Source: an uncultured Clostridium sp. (GTDB lineage Bacteria; Bacillota; Clostridia; Clostridiales; Clostridiaceae). Taken from it: a stretch of 6,130 nt of DNA. The stretch is taken from assembly GCA_946575275.1 (NCBI GenBank), contig CAMNZV010000109.1:1-6130 (forward strand). The letters run 5' to 3'. The notes beneath the pieces were generated by a model that was not told the origin of the DNA, searched no databases, and worked only from the letters and a program-made list of their open reading frames with translations. The position numbers were made by a program, and so were the translations under genes. Shown piece by piece: positions 6,081 to 6,130 of the stretch. Within the stretch, counting starts at the first letter, position 1; the number at the start of each line of letters is the position of its first letter.

Positions 6081-6130
<50 letters not shown>

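Overview
The window is strongly AT-rich and looks chromosomal. It uses A/T-ending and AGA codons, has strong AAGGAGG/AGGAG ribosome-binding sites, and carries gene families typical of anaerobic Firmicutes. Together with an anaerobe-type hybrid-cluster protein and the 5S rRNA style, this points to a Clostridium (sensu lato) species. The species cannot be named from the sequence alone.

Layout. Positions 1-780 (+) hold the 3' part of a ROK-family sugar kinase, probably glucokinase, closed by a strong hairpin terminator (793-825). A two-gene plus-strand unit follows: a histidine-phosphatase (phosphoglycerate-mutase-like) gene (846-1469) and cinA (1489-2730). It ends in a hairpin at 2738-2764 that could serve both strands. 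A convergent minus-strand unit occupies 4083-2859: a sirtuin (NAD-dependent protein deacylase) first, then a small membrane-anchored protein with a probable bacterial SH3-like domain. Divergent from the sirtuin is hcp (4189-5844, +), the hybrid-cluster protein/hydroxylamine reductase. Its most credible start is the ATG at 4189, not the GTG at 4180, which lies in the Shine-Dalgarno sequence. After a hairpin at 5850-5885 comes a consensus promoter with upstream A-tracts, then a 5S rRNA (about 5957-6074) and the first 50 bases of a tRNA-Phe(GAA) cut by the window end. No 16S or 23S rRNA precedes the 5S.

How the genes may work together. Most are housekeeping or stress genes. CinA (NMN deamidase and COG1058 domains) and the sirtuin (NAD+ consumer releasing nicotinamide and O-acyl-ADP-ribose) both touch pyridine-nucleotide turnover, but they are convergent and not one operon, so a link is only a hypothesis. 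Hcp is a nitrosative/oxidative stress enzyme and stands alone here; no Hcr-type reductase gene follows it.

I see no evidence of a novel defence system, mobile element or CRISPR array. The items most worth a second look are the stand-alone 5S-tRNA-Phe unit with its own near-ideal promoter, the divergent sirtuin/hcp control region with nested palindromes, the sirtuin-linked membrane SH3-like protein, and the terminator that sits only 20 bases before the phosphatase start codon.
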